Source: a virus
Direction: 5' to 3' (one strand)
DNA length: 33,311 bases
IMG/VR virus record: IMGVR_UViG_3300034418_011681
Location: 1 to 33,311 of that record
Positions within the stretch are counted from its first letter, which is position 1, and each line of letters starts with the position of its first letter. Shown here in pieces: positions 1 through 14,419 of this stretch. A program made the position numbers and the translations under genes. Below the pieces are notes generated by a model. That model searched no databases, had not been told where the DNA came from, and saw only the letters and a list, made by a program, of their open reading frames with translations.

Positions 1-563
1 CAGGAAACCATTACATAATAAATGTTTCCACTTTTTGCTGGCATTCTTACTGATTCTTCAATTTCTTTTACATAGTTTTTATTTTTTCCAGGCTTTCCAA
101 CATCTCCACCATGCTTTTTGGTTCCACAAGTTTCTGCAACTACTTCTTCGGGAACGCAGTTTGGAACTTCTTTTCCACCCTTCATTTTAGTTTTAGGTGT
201 GCCAAGTTTTTTACCTTTCCAGCACTTGTCAGCACCAACATTATCTCTAGCCTGCTCAATACCCTCAACATTCAGAGTCTTTGGATAATCTTTATCGCCA
301 GGTTTTGCTGGTTTTTCTCCACGCTTTCTCTTAGCATGAATATTTGCCCAAAGACCCTTTTTTTCCTCTCCAATTTCTTGAAGAATTTTATCTACAAGCA
401 TGACCTCTTCTTTTTTTACATTCGGTAAATCTACGGAAGCAGCTTTTTTCTTTTGAAGTTCTACTGCCTTTGGTCCCAACTCTTTTGCTGCATTTGGAGT
501 AAGAGCACCCGCACCCGTAGATCTTTTAATTTGATTTTTGGGGTCTTTTAATGGATTATTCAT
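1..563 (-). CDS. Partial lysine-rich conserved phage protein, runs off left edge
   Basis: An open frame starts at the ATG read from 563 and continues without a stop to base 1, so at least 187 residues are present and the C-terminus is missing. It begins MNNPLKDPKNQ and is very rich in Lys and Gly. Two recognisable short motifs are visible: GLWANIHAKRKRG (about residue 70) and GTPKTKMKGGKEVPNCVPE (about residues 121-139). From memory, such motifs occur in marine phage proteins encoded near structural genes; their function is not known to me. A purine-rich GGAAAGG lies about 14 bases before the ATG. A late-promoter-like AATAAATA sits 28 bases upstream, overlapping the gp16 stop codon. In T4 the next gene would be gp17 (large terminase), but this is not gp17, so it is an extra gene in the gp16-gp17 interval or a rearrangement. 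Confidence 0.8.
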   Translation of the reverse strand, partial: MNNPLKDPKNQIKRSTGAGALTPNAAKELGPKAVELQKKKAASVDLPNVKKEEVMLVDKILQEIGEEKKGLWANIHAKRKRGEKPAKPGDKDYPKTLNVEGIEQARDNVGADKCWKGKKLGTPKTKMKGGKEVPNCVPEEVVAETCGTKKHGGDVGKPGKNKNYVKEIEESVRMPAKSGNIYYVMVS

Positions 564-591
564 TTATATACTGTAAACCTTTCCGTTCTAT

Positions 592-599
592 TATTTATT
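592..599 (-). promoter_or_regulatory. Candidate T4-type late promoter box AATAAATA
   Basis: On the minus strand this reads AATAAATA, matching the T4-like late -10 box (TATAAATA in T4, NATAAATA in cyanophages). It contains the gp16 stop codon and lies 28 bases upstream of the partial gene starting at 563. No -35 is expected for gp55-type late promoters. The assignment rests on sequence and spacing only. Confidence 0.5.
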
Positions 600-1032
600 C
601 AGATTCTTCTTTTTGCTGCTTTAGCAATTTACTAAGTTCTGCTGTAGACCCTATGAATAGTGCGTTGTTTGTAACACTTGTTGGACCTTTCTTATTGTCT
701 TCAGACTGAATATCTTTTAGTTTTTTCTGTAAGTCAATTAACTTTTCAGTAGCGTCAGAGACGCTTTTAATTAACTGTCCAGCAACTTCATATGCTCTTG
801 GCATCTCAGTTTCTTGGGCAAGTTCTATAACACCATTAAGTGCTTCTTGCCCCTTTTCTATAATAGAGTATAGATTTCCTCTACTATATTCATAATCTTT
901 TTTGATATCATCTGATATTTTTTCAAACTTGTCTATTGAACCATCTACATTAATACTTTCAACTTCTACTGCTGGTGTCATAGTTTCTTCCACATTAAAG
1001 GTTTCATCCAAGTTTTCAAATTTATTATTCAT
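595..1032 (-). CDS. 16: gp16, small terminase subunit
   Basis: A protein of 145 residues matching cyanophage gp16, the small terminase that helps the large subunit start headful DNA packaging. The layout I recall for cyanophage gp16 is all present: an acidic N-terminus with FENLDETFNV, the helical core DYEYSRGNLYSIIEKGQEAL (about residues 46-65), the segment AQETEMPRAYEVAGQLIKSV, and the C-terminal FIGSTAELSKLLKQ. T4 gp16 is 164 residues, so length fits. The core is predicted to be helical and would form a ring. It lies directly downstream of gp15, as in T4, with a 5-base gap. No clear Shine-Dalgarno precedes the ATG, and AATAAATA overlaps the start itself, so expression is probably by read-through from upstream. 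Confidence 0.88.
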   Translation of the reverse strand: MNNKFENLDETFNVEETMTPAVEVESINVDGSIDKFEKISDDIKKDYEYSRGNLYSIIEKGQEALNGVIELAQETEMPRAYEVAGQLIKSVSDATEKLIDLQKKLKDIQSEDNKKGPTSVTNNALFIGSTAELSKLLKQQKEESE

Positions 1033-1037
1033 ATTTA

Positions 1038-2039
1038 TTAAAAGCTAGAACTAAATCCAAAATCATCTCCAACTTCCACTAAAGAATTGTCTGCTTCAGT
1101 TATTAACTTTAAGTCAGAACCGGACACATGTAGAGATATTGGAGTTCCATAAGCTCCTCTTGTCACAGTAAGTTTGTTTCCTGACTTAGATTTTACAAAT
1201 AATGTTTCGGTATCTATTGTAATATAAGAACTATTAGGTATTGTTGAAGAATCTGCAACTTCAAATACCGTAGCATCTAAAGTAACATCTTCGGAAATTG
1301 TTGTTGTAACTTCATCAATATACTTCTTGGTTGCTTTTGGTTCAGTTCTATACGTAATATCTCTAGTTGAAGTTGATCCAACATCTCCAGAAATATATCC
1401 AATAGAAACTTTTTTGACAATATCTTTTGAAGAATCTGCAGAAGTTGGACCAAAAATGTAAGTTTTTGCCGTAAACCTTAAAGTATAAATTAAAGCTCTT
1501 CTACTAGTAAAGTCACCCTCGTATGAATCATCCATACTAATATTATCTAAAGTAATTGGAATATCTCTTTTTTCTCCAATTAACTCAACTAAATCGATGC
1601 TTATACTATAAGATGGTTGAAAATATGGTAATATTTGCTCAACAATTTGAAGCATGTCATCATTACTTTTTGTCATGATAGACAACTCAAAAGAAACATT
1701 ATATGGAACTGGCATGTAAGTAACTCTTACATCAGAAGCATTGTCTTTATTCTTTGAAATGAAAGTTTGAATTGGAGTTACTTTTCTTGTTGGGTCATAA
1801 TTCAATCCGACCATCTCAAAAGATAACCTTGGCAGTGTTATTTGTACTGGTTTATTAAGATCTGGAGACTGTTCTAATCTAGCCAAAAACTTCTGTGTTG
1901 GACCATAAGCAATAGGAACCTCTACAATAGAAAAAATGTTATCTGATCCATCTTTTCTTTTGATCGTAATGCTATTAAATAATGTTCCAAAACCTATTAC
2001 AGTTTTTCTAATTATTTCGTTATAAAAATATTCAAACAT
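1038..2039 (-). CDS. 15: gp15, tail terminator / sheath stabiliser
   Basis: This 333-residue protein begins MFEYFYNEIIRK and carries LFNSITIKRKDG, closely resembling the T4 gp15 start. The segment YELSIMTKSNDD/DMLQIVEQILPYFQP (about residues 114-143) is the gp15 signature; T4 has nearly the same EDDMFQIVEQILPYFQPH. gp15 caps the contracted or extended sheath and tube and joins the tail to the neck. T4 gp15 is 272 residues. The extra length is at the C-terminus, where VTLDATVFEVADSSTIP, then YITIDTETLFVKSKSG and LTVTRGAYGT (about residues 254-300) form a beta repeat shared with the neighbouring baseplate proteins. That repeat is absent from T4 gp15. The gene sits between gp14 and gp16. No strong ribosome-binding site is visible. 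Confidence 0.92.
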   Translation of the reverse strand: MFEYFYNEIIRKTVIGFGTLFNSITIKRKDGSDNIFSIVEVPIAYGPTQKFLARLEQSPDLNKPVQITLPRLSFEMVGLNYDPTRKVTPIQTFISKNKDNASDVRVTYMPVPYNVSFELSIMTKSNDDMLQIVEQILPYFQPSYSISIDLVELIGEKRDIPITLDNISMDDSYEGDFTSRRALIYTLRFTAKTYIFGPTSADSSKDIVKKVSIGYISGDVGSTSTRDITYRTEPKATKKYIDEVTTTISEDVTLDATVFEVADSSTIPNSSYITIDTETLFVKSKSGNKLTVTRGAYGTPISLHVSGSDLKLITEADNSLVEVGDDFGFSSSF

Positions 2040-2072
2040 ATTTTTTTTGTATATTATTGATTATTTAACTAT

Positions 2073-3449
2073 TTAAGGTGTTCCAAAAGGATTTTTTTCT
2101 GTGAAATCCAATATTTTGTCTGCCTCTTGCTCTATATCTATGTTTTGAGCATAAGCATCATCCAAATCCTCTACAGTTATTTTTGTAATTTTGTAATTTG
2201 CTCCAGACTCTTGTCCAATAATAACTTCTCCAGAAACAAAATCTCCTGTAATGTTTTTGAGTTCTAATTGCTTCGTATTTACATTCCAGGATTCAACATA
2301 AGCTGTTGTACTACTTGAAGATCCTATTACAACTTCATTAAATCTATAAGTTCCTACGCCAACTAAATATGGATCTGAAATTTGTATTGTAGGTGCTTCT
2401 GTATATCCAAGACCAGCATTTTTAAGTCTTATTGAAGTTACAGAACCATTGGTAAGAACAGCAACAGCTTCTGCTGATGTAGAAGCAATTCCAACAACCG
2501 TTACTGTTGGAGGAACTATGTACCCAGATCCTCCATTTGTTACTGTTATAATACCAACAACCCCGTCTCCTATAGTTGCAGTTGCTTTAGCTCCAGAACC
2601 ACCTCCGCCAAAAAGAGAAACTGCGGGATTTGAAGTATATCCAAAACCAGAATTTGCAACTTCAATTCCTTGAACTACTGATTTCTCTTTGTCAACTATA
2701 CAGTAATTAAATATCCCAGATAATAAAGTTGCTATTCCTACAGCATTTCCTCCTGAAGATGGTGAAGAAGATACTGTTACACTTGGAGATGAAGTATAAT
2801 CACTTCCTCTATTGGTTACTGTAAAATATTGAACTCCCCCATTAACTACGCTTGCAATAGCGGAAGCAGTTTCTCCTGCACCAACCATTGTAAATGTTCT
2901 TGTATATGCTTGATCTACAAAGTTATCATCAATTTCTTCGAATGATGTATCTACAATTTCGTCTCCATATCTGAACAATTCGCATCTAAGTTCATAAACA
3001 TAATTTTTTTGTAACTGGTAGAATGGACTTTCATGCTCAACATACTTTATTTCAAAAACCCTATCTCCAAGAGGAAAATAAATTAAATCTCCCTCTTTTG
3101 GTCTTTTAGTTAATTCAACTCCCGGAAGATCTTCCAATAATGGACTAATATAGTTTTCAAACCTTTCTTTAGAAATTACCAAAGTCAAATCATCAATATC
3201 CTGAATTCCAAATTTTGACAACAAAGTTCCTTGTCCACCATAACCATCATATGAAGATACGTATGCCTCTATTGGGTATGCACCATCAAATTTAGACTCT
3301 ATAACTTCTCTTATTACAGTATTTGTAGTTAAATATTTTCTTGGCATATAATATATTTCTATGCCATACATTCTTATCTGTTCATTTATTAAATCTTGTA
3401 CAAGATTTTGCTCACCACTAGAACCTTGAAGAAAAAATGGATTTAGCAT
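2073..3449 (-). CDS. 14: gp14, neck protein with beta-repeat insertion
   Basis: The N-terminal part, about residues 1-185, matches gp14 of T4-like cyanophages, with MLNPFF, LINEQIRMYGIEIYYMPRKY and a TNTVIREVIESKF segment. gp14 forms the head-completion (neck) collar with gp13 after DNA packaging. The gp14-like C-terminal tail, ending EKNPFGTP, is also present. Between them, about residues 190-430, are at least four short Gly-rich beta repeats of the type GxGYTxxPxV: RGSDYTSSPSVTV, SGFGYTSNPAVSL, GGSGYIVPPTVTV and AGLGYTEAPTIQI. T4 gp14 is 256 residues, so the 458-residue length is explained by the insertion. The same repeat is scattered through gp8, the gp7-like protein and others here. The gene starts 5 bases after gp13 stops, so the two are likely co-transcribed. 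Confidence 0.92.
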   Translation of the reverse strand: MLNPFFLQGSSGEQNLVQDLINEQIRMYGIEIYYMPRKYLTTNTVIREVIESKFDGAYPIEAYVSSYDGYGGQGTLLSKFGIQDIDDLTLVISKERFENYISPLLEDLPGVELTKRPKEGDLIYFPLGDRVFEIKYVEHESPFYQLQKNYVYELRCELFRYGDEIVDTSFEEIDDNFVDQAYTRTFTMVGAGETASAIASVVNGGVQYFTVTNRGSDYTSSPSVTVSSSPSSGGNAVGIATLLSGIFNYCIVDKEKSVVQGIEVANSGFGYTSNPAVSLFGGGGSGAKATATIGDGVVGIITVTNGGSGYIVPPTVTVVGIASTSAEAVAVLTNGSVTSIRLKNAGLGYTEAPTIQISDPYLVGVGTYRFNEVVIGSSSSTTAYVESWNVNTKQLELKNITGDFVSGEVIIGQESGANYKITKITVEDLDDAYAQNIDIEQEADKILDFTEKNPFGTP

Positions 3450-3454
3450 CTTAA

Positions 3455-4285
3455 TTACCCAATCATATCTAAAGGTGGAATTTCATTATCATAAGTCATT
3501 CTTTCAACCAAAATATCAATCTCTCTTTGAGCATCATCATATATTTGTCTTCCATTAAATTCAATTCCTCCAGGAAGCTTTACTCCCTGGAATTTAATTA
3601 AGTTCATACCCCACTGTCTTTTTATTAAAGATGTTAGGTATTTTTTTAAAAATGAATCGTTCCAAACACCAGAAAATGCAGTTGGATCTAAAGCTCTATG
3701 ACAGTCTATTATTAAGAACTGACCTACAGTAACATTTGTCCAATCAAAGTCTAAGTATAATCTATCTTGTCTTCTATTATATCTTATTTGCTTATCTGGT
3801 GTTAGTAAAAAGTCTAAGTCTTCAAGATATGTTTTTGTCATAGAATAAGTTAGAATATCAATTGAGTTCCAATAATACACATCATTTAAAAATAATTGAT
3901 ATTTAATTCCAAAAAGATTGCTTGAAATATTATAATTTCCGTCAAACTTAAATACTTTATTAATTCCTATAACATGATCTGGTATTTGGATAAAGTTATT
4001 GTTTTCAAAATAGTCAAAACTTACTCCAGTTGTTGAAGTGGTAGATGTTGTTGCAATACCAACTCCACCTTTTTTTGCTATGCCTCTATCAATATCATCC
4101 TGGGTTATTTCATATTTTAAATATGTTTGTATTGTGCCATCAAAATGTCTTTCTTGAAAAAGTTGTACTGCATCATCAACAAGGTCATCAATTTGCTCAT
4201 CTGCAACATTAATTTCTAGGACAGGAGAACCTAATTGTCTTTTACAGTATTCTATTAGTTCTTTTCTTGTTGATGGTTGTGCCAT
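3455..4285 (-). CDS. 13: gp13, neck protein
   Basis: A 276-residue protein recognised as gp13 of T4-like cyanophages, partner of gp14 in the neck that seals the packaged head and receives the tail. The diagnostic N-terminus is TRKELIEYCKRQLGSPVLEI followed by VADEQIDDLVDDAVQLFQERH. Other segments are YLDFDWTNVTVGQFLIIDC and the C-terminal IYDDAQREIDILVERM. T4 gp13 is 309 residues. A short Ser/Thr-rich linker (ATTSTTSTTG, about residues 79-88) separates the N-terminal helices from the rest. A purine-rich GGAAAG lies just before the ATG. The interval to the upstream 74-aa gene is 31 bases and holds only an imperfect late-box match (TTAAATA). Confidence 0.93.
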   Translation of the reverse strand: MAQPSTRKELIEYCKRQLGSPVLEINVADEQIDDLVDDAVQLFQERHFDGTIQTYLKYEITQDDIDRGIAKKGGVGIATTSTTSTTGVSFDYFENNNFIQIPDHVIGINKVFKFDGNYNISSNLFGIKYQLFLNDVYYWNSIDILTYSMTKTYLEDLDFLLTPDKQIRYNRRQDRLYLDFDWTNVTVGQFLIIDCHRALDPTAFSGVWNDSFLKKYLTSLIKRQWGMNLIKFQGVKLPGGIEFNGRQIYDDAQREIDILVERMTYDNEIPPLDMIG

Positions 4286-4316
4286 ATTCTTTCCGGCGGT
4301 TTCCCTATAATATCTA

Positions 4317-4541
4317 TTATTTAATATTATTTGTCAATAAAGATAACATAGATTTAATTTCTTCAATATTATCTTTAATTGAATTTATTTCATTTTCAAT
4401 AGTTTCTATTCTTTTTGTGCCATTTTGCTTATTCTTTTTAAGGTTCATATAATTTTGATATTCAGAATAATTTGTATTCAAAATGGCATTTGTTTTTTCG
4501 TCTCTAATTAAGTTTACATTGTCCTTAACTCTCTTCATCAT
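4317..4541 (-). CDS. Small conserved cyanophage coiled-coil protein
   Basis: A 74-residue protein. Its ATG overlaps the stop codon of the 817-residue structural gene (ATGA, 4538-4541), which strongly suggests translational coupling. The N-terminal half, MKRVKDNVNLIRDEKTNAIL, resembles a short protein I recall at this place in other cyanophages. The C-terminal half, IETIENEINSIKDNIEEIKS, has a clear heptad pattern of Ile/Leu and is predicted to be a coiled coil. It could be a small chaperone or assembly factor for the adjacent baseplate or fibre proteins, by analogy with small T4 tail-fibre assembly genes, but that is inference from position only. No enzymatic motif is visible. The alternative start is the second Met, one codon downstream. 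Confidence 0.8.
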   Translation of the reverse strand: MMKRVKDNVNLIRDEKTNAILNTNYSEYQNYMNLKKNKQNGTKRIETIENEINSIKDNIEEIKSMLSLLTNNIK

Positions 4542-6991
4542 GCTACAGCAATTACTCTTAAATCTTTTATTCTGGGTGGATATGCTTGATTTGTAGATGT
4601 TCCAACAAGTTTAATGCTAAAATATCTGAAGGTTTCTATGTTATTTTCTGTAAATTCATACTCTTTAAAAATTTCTAATGGACTTTCTGTTGTTAAAAAG
4701 TCTACTTTTGAAACCTTTCTGTCGGGAGAACCATCAGATAAAGACTCGTCTATAGTTTGTCCTAAGTTGTTGAGGTTATTGAAACCTGGGAAAGGAACAT
4801 AAATTGGTTCTTCCAATGGATCATTTTGTATTGCATAGAATGCCCTTAAGTCGCTAAAAGTATTTACATATGCTGTACAAAGTACTTTTATGGAAGTTGC
4901 CGGAACTTCTAGTGAAATTGTTTTTGATGCATATGTAAACGCTGAAGGATCTAAAGATAGAGAAGAAACTCTATTGTCTGTAGAATAATTTGATATTCTT
5001 TCATTAACCCTATTTGAACTTAAAATAATAGCAATTCTATCCAAGTCCACAACTGGAGAGACATATTTATCTGAAGTAAATAACTTCATGTTAAGATTTA
5101 ATGATTTTCCTCCTGGAATATTATTAAGTCCAACAGATTCATTTAGATCTGAGAATATTGCTCTTGGAGAATCAAAATAATTATTTGAATTTAAACTTAT
5201 ATTTTGGAAACCTTTATCTTGGAATGAAGACTCGTTACCATCAATGCTCTTTCCAGATACCGTTCTTACCGAAGAAACTATATTAGTTCCTGTCAAAGAT
5301 AAAGTTTGTACTACTGGTCTTATAGAACTATATTGTATATTTTGAGTAGCATTTGCATAATTTCCTCCAGTAGATTTAGATTCTTTTATGTAAAGTTTAG
5401 GATTTGATGTTCCGACAGTTCTATCTACTCCATTCTCATCCATTAATATCTTAACAGTATAATAGTCTAAACCAATTGGGTCTGGAACAGTTGCTCTTTC
5501 TAAAGAGTGAACTCTATTAATTCTTCTTAAAGAAATTCCATTCAACTCATACTTTAAAACTACATCATCCTTGTAATGATTTTGTATTTGGGTTGAATCG
5601 ACCCCTCTAGTTATTCCTGTAAGTTCTGTTGAAGTAACACCAGTGTATGATATTATTTCTCCATTAATTTTTACATATCCAGGATTTGCTACAGAGACTG
5701 GTAGGTTTTCAAATATTTCATAATTTGATGTTGATGTTAATCCAATCTGAACAGTAGAAGTTCTTGGGAAATCTAAACTAAGTCTATATGGAGTGACATC
5801 TCCAGAAACATTTGATAACTCAACTCTATCAGTTGATGAATGCATCCCGTGGTTTTTATGATTCACTCTAATGTGAAGACCATCATCAATTGTAGTAATT
5901 CCATCAGTTTGTACCAATACATTAGCACCGACACCATTTAAGAAAACTGTATTACCAGAATTATTCACATACTTTATACTTTTTCCTGCTCCAGTGTTAA
6001 AGTCTCCCTGTACATTATCAACTATAATTTCATTAGTTCCATTAATCTCTGATAAAGAGAGTCTTAAGTTTCTTCCTAAAGTATCTCCATCTAGATTATT
6101 TACTGTAAGAATATCTCCAACAACATAACCCGTTCCTCCAGATGTTATTGATGCTCCAATTGCAACACCATCTGAGTTAATTTCAATATCTGCAGTTGCA
6201 TTGAACCCAGTTCCCGTCACAGAAACTAAATTTTGGTCAAAGTAAGTTGCCGGTCCCACATATCCAACTCCACCATTAACAATATTCAAAGAACCAAATG
6301 CAGATCCTGCAAAACCAACATAGTCTCCAAAAACATTTTCATTATCTTGAAGAATTGTGTTTCCTAAGGTTAGATCGGTATCTGTTACTATTTTATCTAA
6401 TCTTAATCTAACTTTTTTAGAATCCATGTCAAAAGGATTTCTAATTAAAGTCGCAATTTGATCATTTCCTACTTTTAATGATGGATTATAAAAATCCACA
6501 TCTCCTTCAGAGACTGTAAAGTTTGCTCTATAAAGAGTAAACTTTAGATCTTGGTATGGTTCTTCTACCCAACTAGAAGCATTTTGAGATTTAAACAAAC
6601 CTCCATTTAGGGGTTGTTTGTCTATAATTGATTCGTTTTCTGCAGATATGTCAATTTGTCCAAGTTCAGATATCCAAAGAAAATATTTCTCAGAATTTGA
6701 AGAAATTACGAGAGCATGAAACTTTTTGCCTTCCAAATAAACAGGAGAAGGAAAAGTTACTCTAGTAGAAATTATTCCAAAATCTGTTGTTTTAATGTCT
6801 GCCGGATCTAATACAACTTCTCCAAATGGATATACTGTTCTAGAAGGTTGGCCCAATTCCATGGGCCTCAACTGGACAGTAATTGGAAGGTTTTCGTCTT
6901 TATTGTAAAAAAATAAATCTACAGAAGTCACAAACATCCCATTGCTATGTTCAACATAGAATGACTGTGCTAAGGGATTTAATAATTTCAT
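4538..6991 (-). CDS. Large virion structural protein, C-terminal partner of DUF4815-type proteins
   Basis: An 817-residue protein starting MKLLNPLAQSFYVEH. The segment NPLAQSFYV...GMFVTSVDLFFYNKDENLP followed by VQLRP is one I recall as the C-terminal part of long DUF4815-type phage tail proteins; here it begins a separate protein encoded just downstream of the DUF4815 gene. About residues 235-310 hold GVGYVGPATYF and GGTGYVVGDILTV, members of the GxGY beta-repeat family. About residues 430-480 hold YVKINGEIISYTG...LTGITRGVDST, a second repeat type shared with gp15. The C-terminus, RYFSIKLVGTSTNQAYPPRIKDLRVIAVA, looks like an end cap. The likely location is baseplate or fibre. A perfect late box, TATAAATA, lies 19 bases before the start. 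Precise role unknown. Confidence 0.85.
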   Translation of the reverse strand: MKLLNPLAQSFYVEHSNGMFVTSVDLFFYNKDENLPITVQLRPMELGQPSRTVYPFGEVVLDPADIKTTDFGIISTRVTFPSPVYLEGKKFHALVISSNSEKYFLWISELGQIDISAENESIIDKQPLNGGLFKSQNASSWVEEPYQDLKFTLYRANFTVSEGDVDFYNPSLKVGNDQIATLIRNPFDMDSKKVRLRLDKIVTDTDLTLGNTILQDNENVFGDYVGFAGSAFGSLNIVNGGVGYVGPATYFDQNLVSVTGTGFNATADIEINSDGVAIGASITSGGTGYVVGDILTVNNLDGDTLGRNLRLSLSEINGTNEIIVDNVQGDFNTGAGKSIKYVNNSGNTVFLNGVGANVLVQTDGITTIDDGLHIRVNHKNHGMHSSTDRVELSNVSGDVTPYRLSLDFPRTSTVQIGLTSTSNYEIFENLPVSVANPGYVKINGEIISYTGVTSTELTGITRGVDSTQIQNHYKDDVVLKYELNGISLRRINRVHSLERATVPDPIGLDYYTVKILMDENGVDRTVGTSNPKLYIKESKSTGGNYANATQNIQYSSIRPVVQTLSLTGTNIVSSVRTVSGKSIDGNESSFQDKGFQNISLNSNNYFDSPRAIFSDLNESVGLNNIPGGKSLNLNMKLFTSDKYVSPVVDLDRIAIILSSNRVNERISNYSTDNRVSSLSLDPSAFTYASKTISLEVPATSIKVLCTAYVNTFSDLRAFYAIQNDPLEEPIYVPFPGFNNLNNLGQTIDESLSDGSPDRKVSKVDFLTTESPLEIFKEYEFTENNIETFRYFSIKLVGTSTNQAYPPRIKDLRVIAVA

Positions 6992-7009
6992 TTTTTAGTC
7001 TTTATTAGA

Positions 7010-7017
7010 TATTTATA
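7010..7017 (-). promoter_or_regulatory. T4-type late promoter TATAAATA
   Basis: A perfect match to the T4 late promoter box on the minus strand, ending 19 bases before the ATG of the 817-residue gene. The leader would be only about a dozen bases, with AAAGA as a weak ribosome-binding site. This suggests the 817-residue protein and the following neck genes can be transcribed separately from the upstream baseplate genes. Confidence 0.65.
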
Positions 7018-7036
7018 ATATGAAGAATAGGTTTAT

Positions 7037-12802
<5,766 letters not shown>

Positions 12803-12812
12803 GATTTTTTAC

Positions 12813-14390
12813 TTAGAATTGTAAAATAACCTTAATATCTTCTTTTTGATTTGCAGACCTAATTACTGATGGTCTGTTATCGACATATATTATGTTTCCT
12901 GAGTATTTTTCAACCTCTGGATTTGATATGCCTGAATCAAAATTTTGTCCTAGATTATATGTTGTCGTATTATTTATGACTGTTGTGATACCAGAAAAAC
13001 TGGTATCAATGTCTAAATTTATACTCCCTCCAGAAATTGTTAAAGAACCGCCAGTATCTGGGGAAGATGTAAAGTTATTAACTTTATATCCAAAGTCTGG
13101 ATCTGTTGAAGATAATTCTAGTGTTGCTGTATTAAAACCAACAAGCGATCTATCTTGCCAATACTTTAGGACTCCAGTTTTGTTGTCATAGTATATTACT
13201 CTAGCAACAACTGTGACTCCAACACCAATTGTTTGTGTGATTATTTGATTTTCTGCAAAAATAGCATTTTCATAATCTAAAGAAGAAGTAATTCCAATTA
13301 ATTTTATTGCACCCAAAGAACTTGCTTTATCTACGCTAAGAAGTTGCTCGGAAGAATATTTTTTCGGATCCTTTATAACTCCTATGCGAGCAACTTTATT
13401 ACCGACAACAAAATCTGGATTTAAGATATCATTTTCTATTCTGGAGTATATCAATACATTATATGCACCAAGCTCTCGGTATATGTCTGCCCCATGACCT
13501 CCTGGAGGTGGTATTACTACCTCAAATACGGGTTTATCTGAAGCACTAGGTATCACTAAACCTCCTGAAGCAAGATCTAACTTTCCAAAAGTATATCCAG
13601 ATCCTCCGGATGTTATATTTACAGATTCTACAGTGGAGTCTTCTCCAACAACAACTGTTGCCTTTGCTCCAGTACCATCTCCAACTATATCTATATTAGT
13701 ATAAGTTCTTTTTGATCCTAAATTTGAACCTCTATTTTTTATAATAGCAACTTTTAATTGTCCACTAAATTTTGCATTGTCTCTTATTAGAGAATAATCT
13801 GCAGAACTCCAATCTAAAGGAACTGGAATGTAGTTTAAAGAATCAAATTTTACAACTTCACTGGGTTTTAGAGTATATAGATACTTCCACAAATAACCAT
13901 CTCCACTATCTCCTGCAGTTCTTGGCTCCAGATCTGTAAAAGTTGGTTCATCTAAAGAAGGTCTTCCATCTGGATTATCTGGGTTTATTCCATTGTTAAG
14001 ACAAATATAAACTCTATATTCACTGTTTATTACATAATAGTTCGCAGAATATAAACTAGTCTGTCCAGTAGGGGATGAAGTTTTATCCCTACTTACATCA
14101 TTTCTGTACATATCATAAGTGGTCCCGGAAGTCCACTCATTCTTTCTCACAACTCTTCTAACGTCATTTTCTTTATTGACCTTTTTCAGGGCAATAATAG
14201 TATCCCAAATATCATTAGAGTAATTAAAAGAATCTATTGGTGCATCTGGTGATGCATCCCAATTTGGATTATAATCGGATGCATTTGTCAAACCAACAAA
14301 TGTATAATATGCGGTATCTGTAGAACCAATAGAATTTACAAGGTTTTCCGAGTTTAATATTCTAAATTGATCAGTTATAATTGCTGACAT
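12813..14390 (-). CDS. 8: gp8, baseplate wedge subunit
   Basis: A 525-residue protein recognised as gp8, a baseplate wedge component that binds gp6, gp7 and gp10 in T4. The strongest evidence is the C-terminus: SGNIIYVDNRPSVIRSANQ then KEDIKVILQF, against T4 gp8 SGEMIYMENRPPIIMAMDQ then TEEINILFTF. The N-terminus (ITDQFRILNSENLVNSIGST, YYTFVGL) and the GDGYLWKYLYTL segment near residue 163 also match. T4 gp8 is 334 residues; the extra length includes a GxGY repeat (VESVNITSGGSGYTFGKLDL, about residue 255-275) and a beta-rich insertion before the C-terminal motif. A late-type AATAAATA box lies 22 bases before the ATG, overlapping the stop codon of the preceding gene. Confidence 0.93.
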   Translation of the reverse strand: MSAIITDQFRILNSENLVNSIGSTDTAYYTFVGLTNASDYNPNWDASPDAPIDSFNYSNDIWDTIIALKKVNKENDVRRVVRKNEWTSGTTYDMYRNDVSRDKTSSPTGQTSLYSANYYVINSEYRVYICLNNGINPDNPDGRPSLDEPTFTDLEPRTAGDSGDGYLWKYLYTLKPSEVVKFDSLNYIPVPLDWSSADYSLIRDNAKFSGQLKVAIIKNRGSNLGSKRTYTNIDIVGDGTGAKATVVVGEDSTVESVNITSGGSGYTFGKLDLASGGLVIPSASDKPVFEVVIPPPGGHGADIYRELGAYNVLIYSRIENDILNPDFVVGNKVARIGVIKDPKKYSSEQLLSVDKASSLGAIKLIGITSSLDYENAIFAENQIITQTIGVGVTVVARVIYYDNKTGVLKYWQDRSLVGFNTATLELSSTDPDFGYKVNNFTSSPDTGGSLTISGGSINLDIDTSFSGITTVINNTTTYNLGQNFDSGISNPEVEKYSGNIIYVDNRPSVIRSANQKEDIKVILQF

Positions 14391-14411
14391 TTATCTTAAA
14401 AATTTTAAAAC

Positions 14412-14419
14412 TATTTATT
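14412..14419 (-). promoter_or_regulatory. Candidate late promoter AATAAATA for gp8
   Basis: On the minus strand AATAAATA ends 22 bases before the gp8 ATG and overlaps the last two bases of the TAA stop of the 1430-residue gene. Spacing to the start is like that of the perfect box at 7010. Confidence 0.55.

Noticed and set aside
111-428. Plus-strand 105-codon frame
   Set aside because: Antisense of the Lys-rich partial gene; Phe-rich composition is the usual shadow of Lys codons.
1032-1039. AATAAATA late-type box at the gp16 start
   Set aside because: It overlaps the ATG of gp16 itself, so transcription from it would start inside the gene; it cannot drive gp16.
5064-5071. GATAAATA inside the 817-aa gene
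   Set aside because: More than 500 bases from the next start and fully inside a coding region; most likely chance.
12971-12978. CATAAATA inside gp8
   Set aside because: Internal to gp8 and about 170 bases upstream of the 1921-aa gene; possible but not supported enough to list as a promoter.
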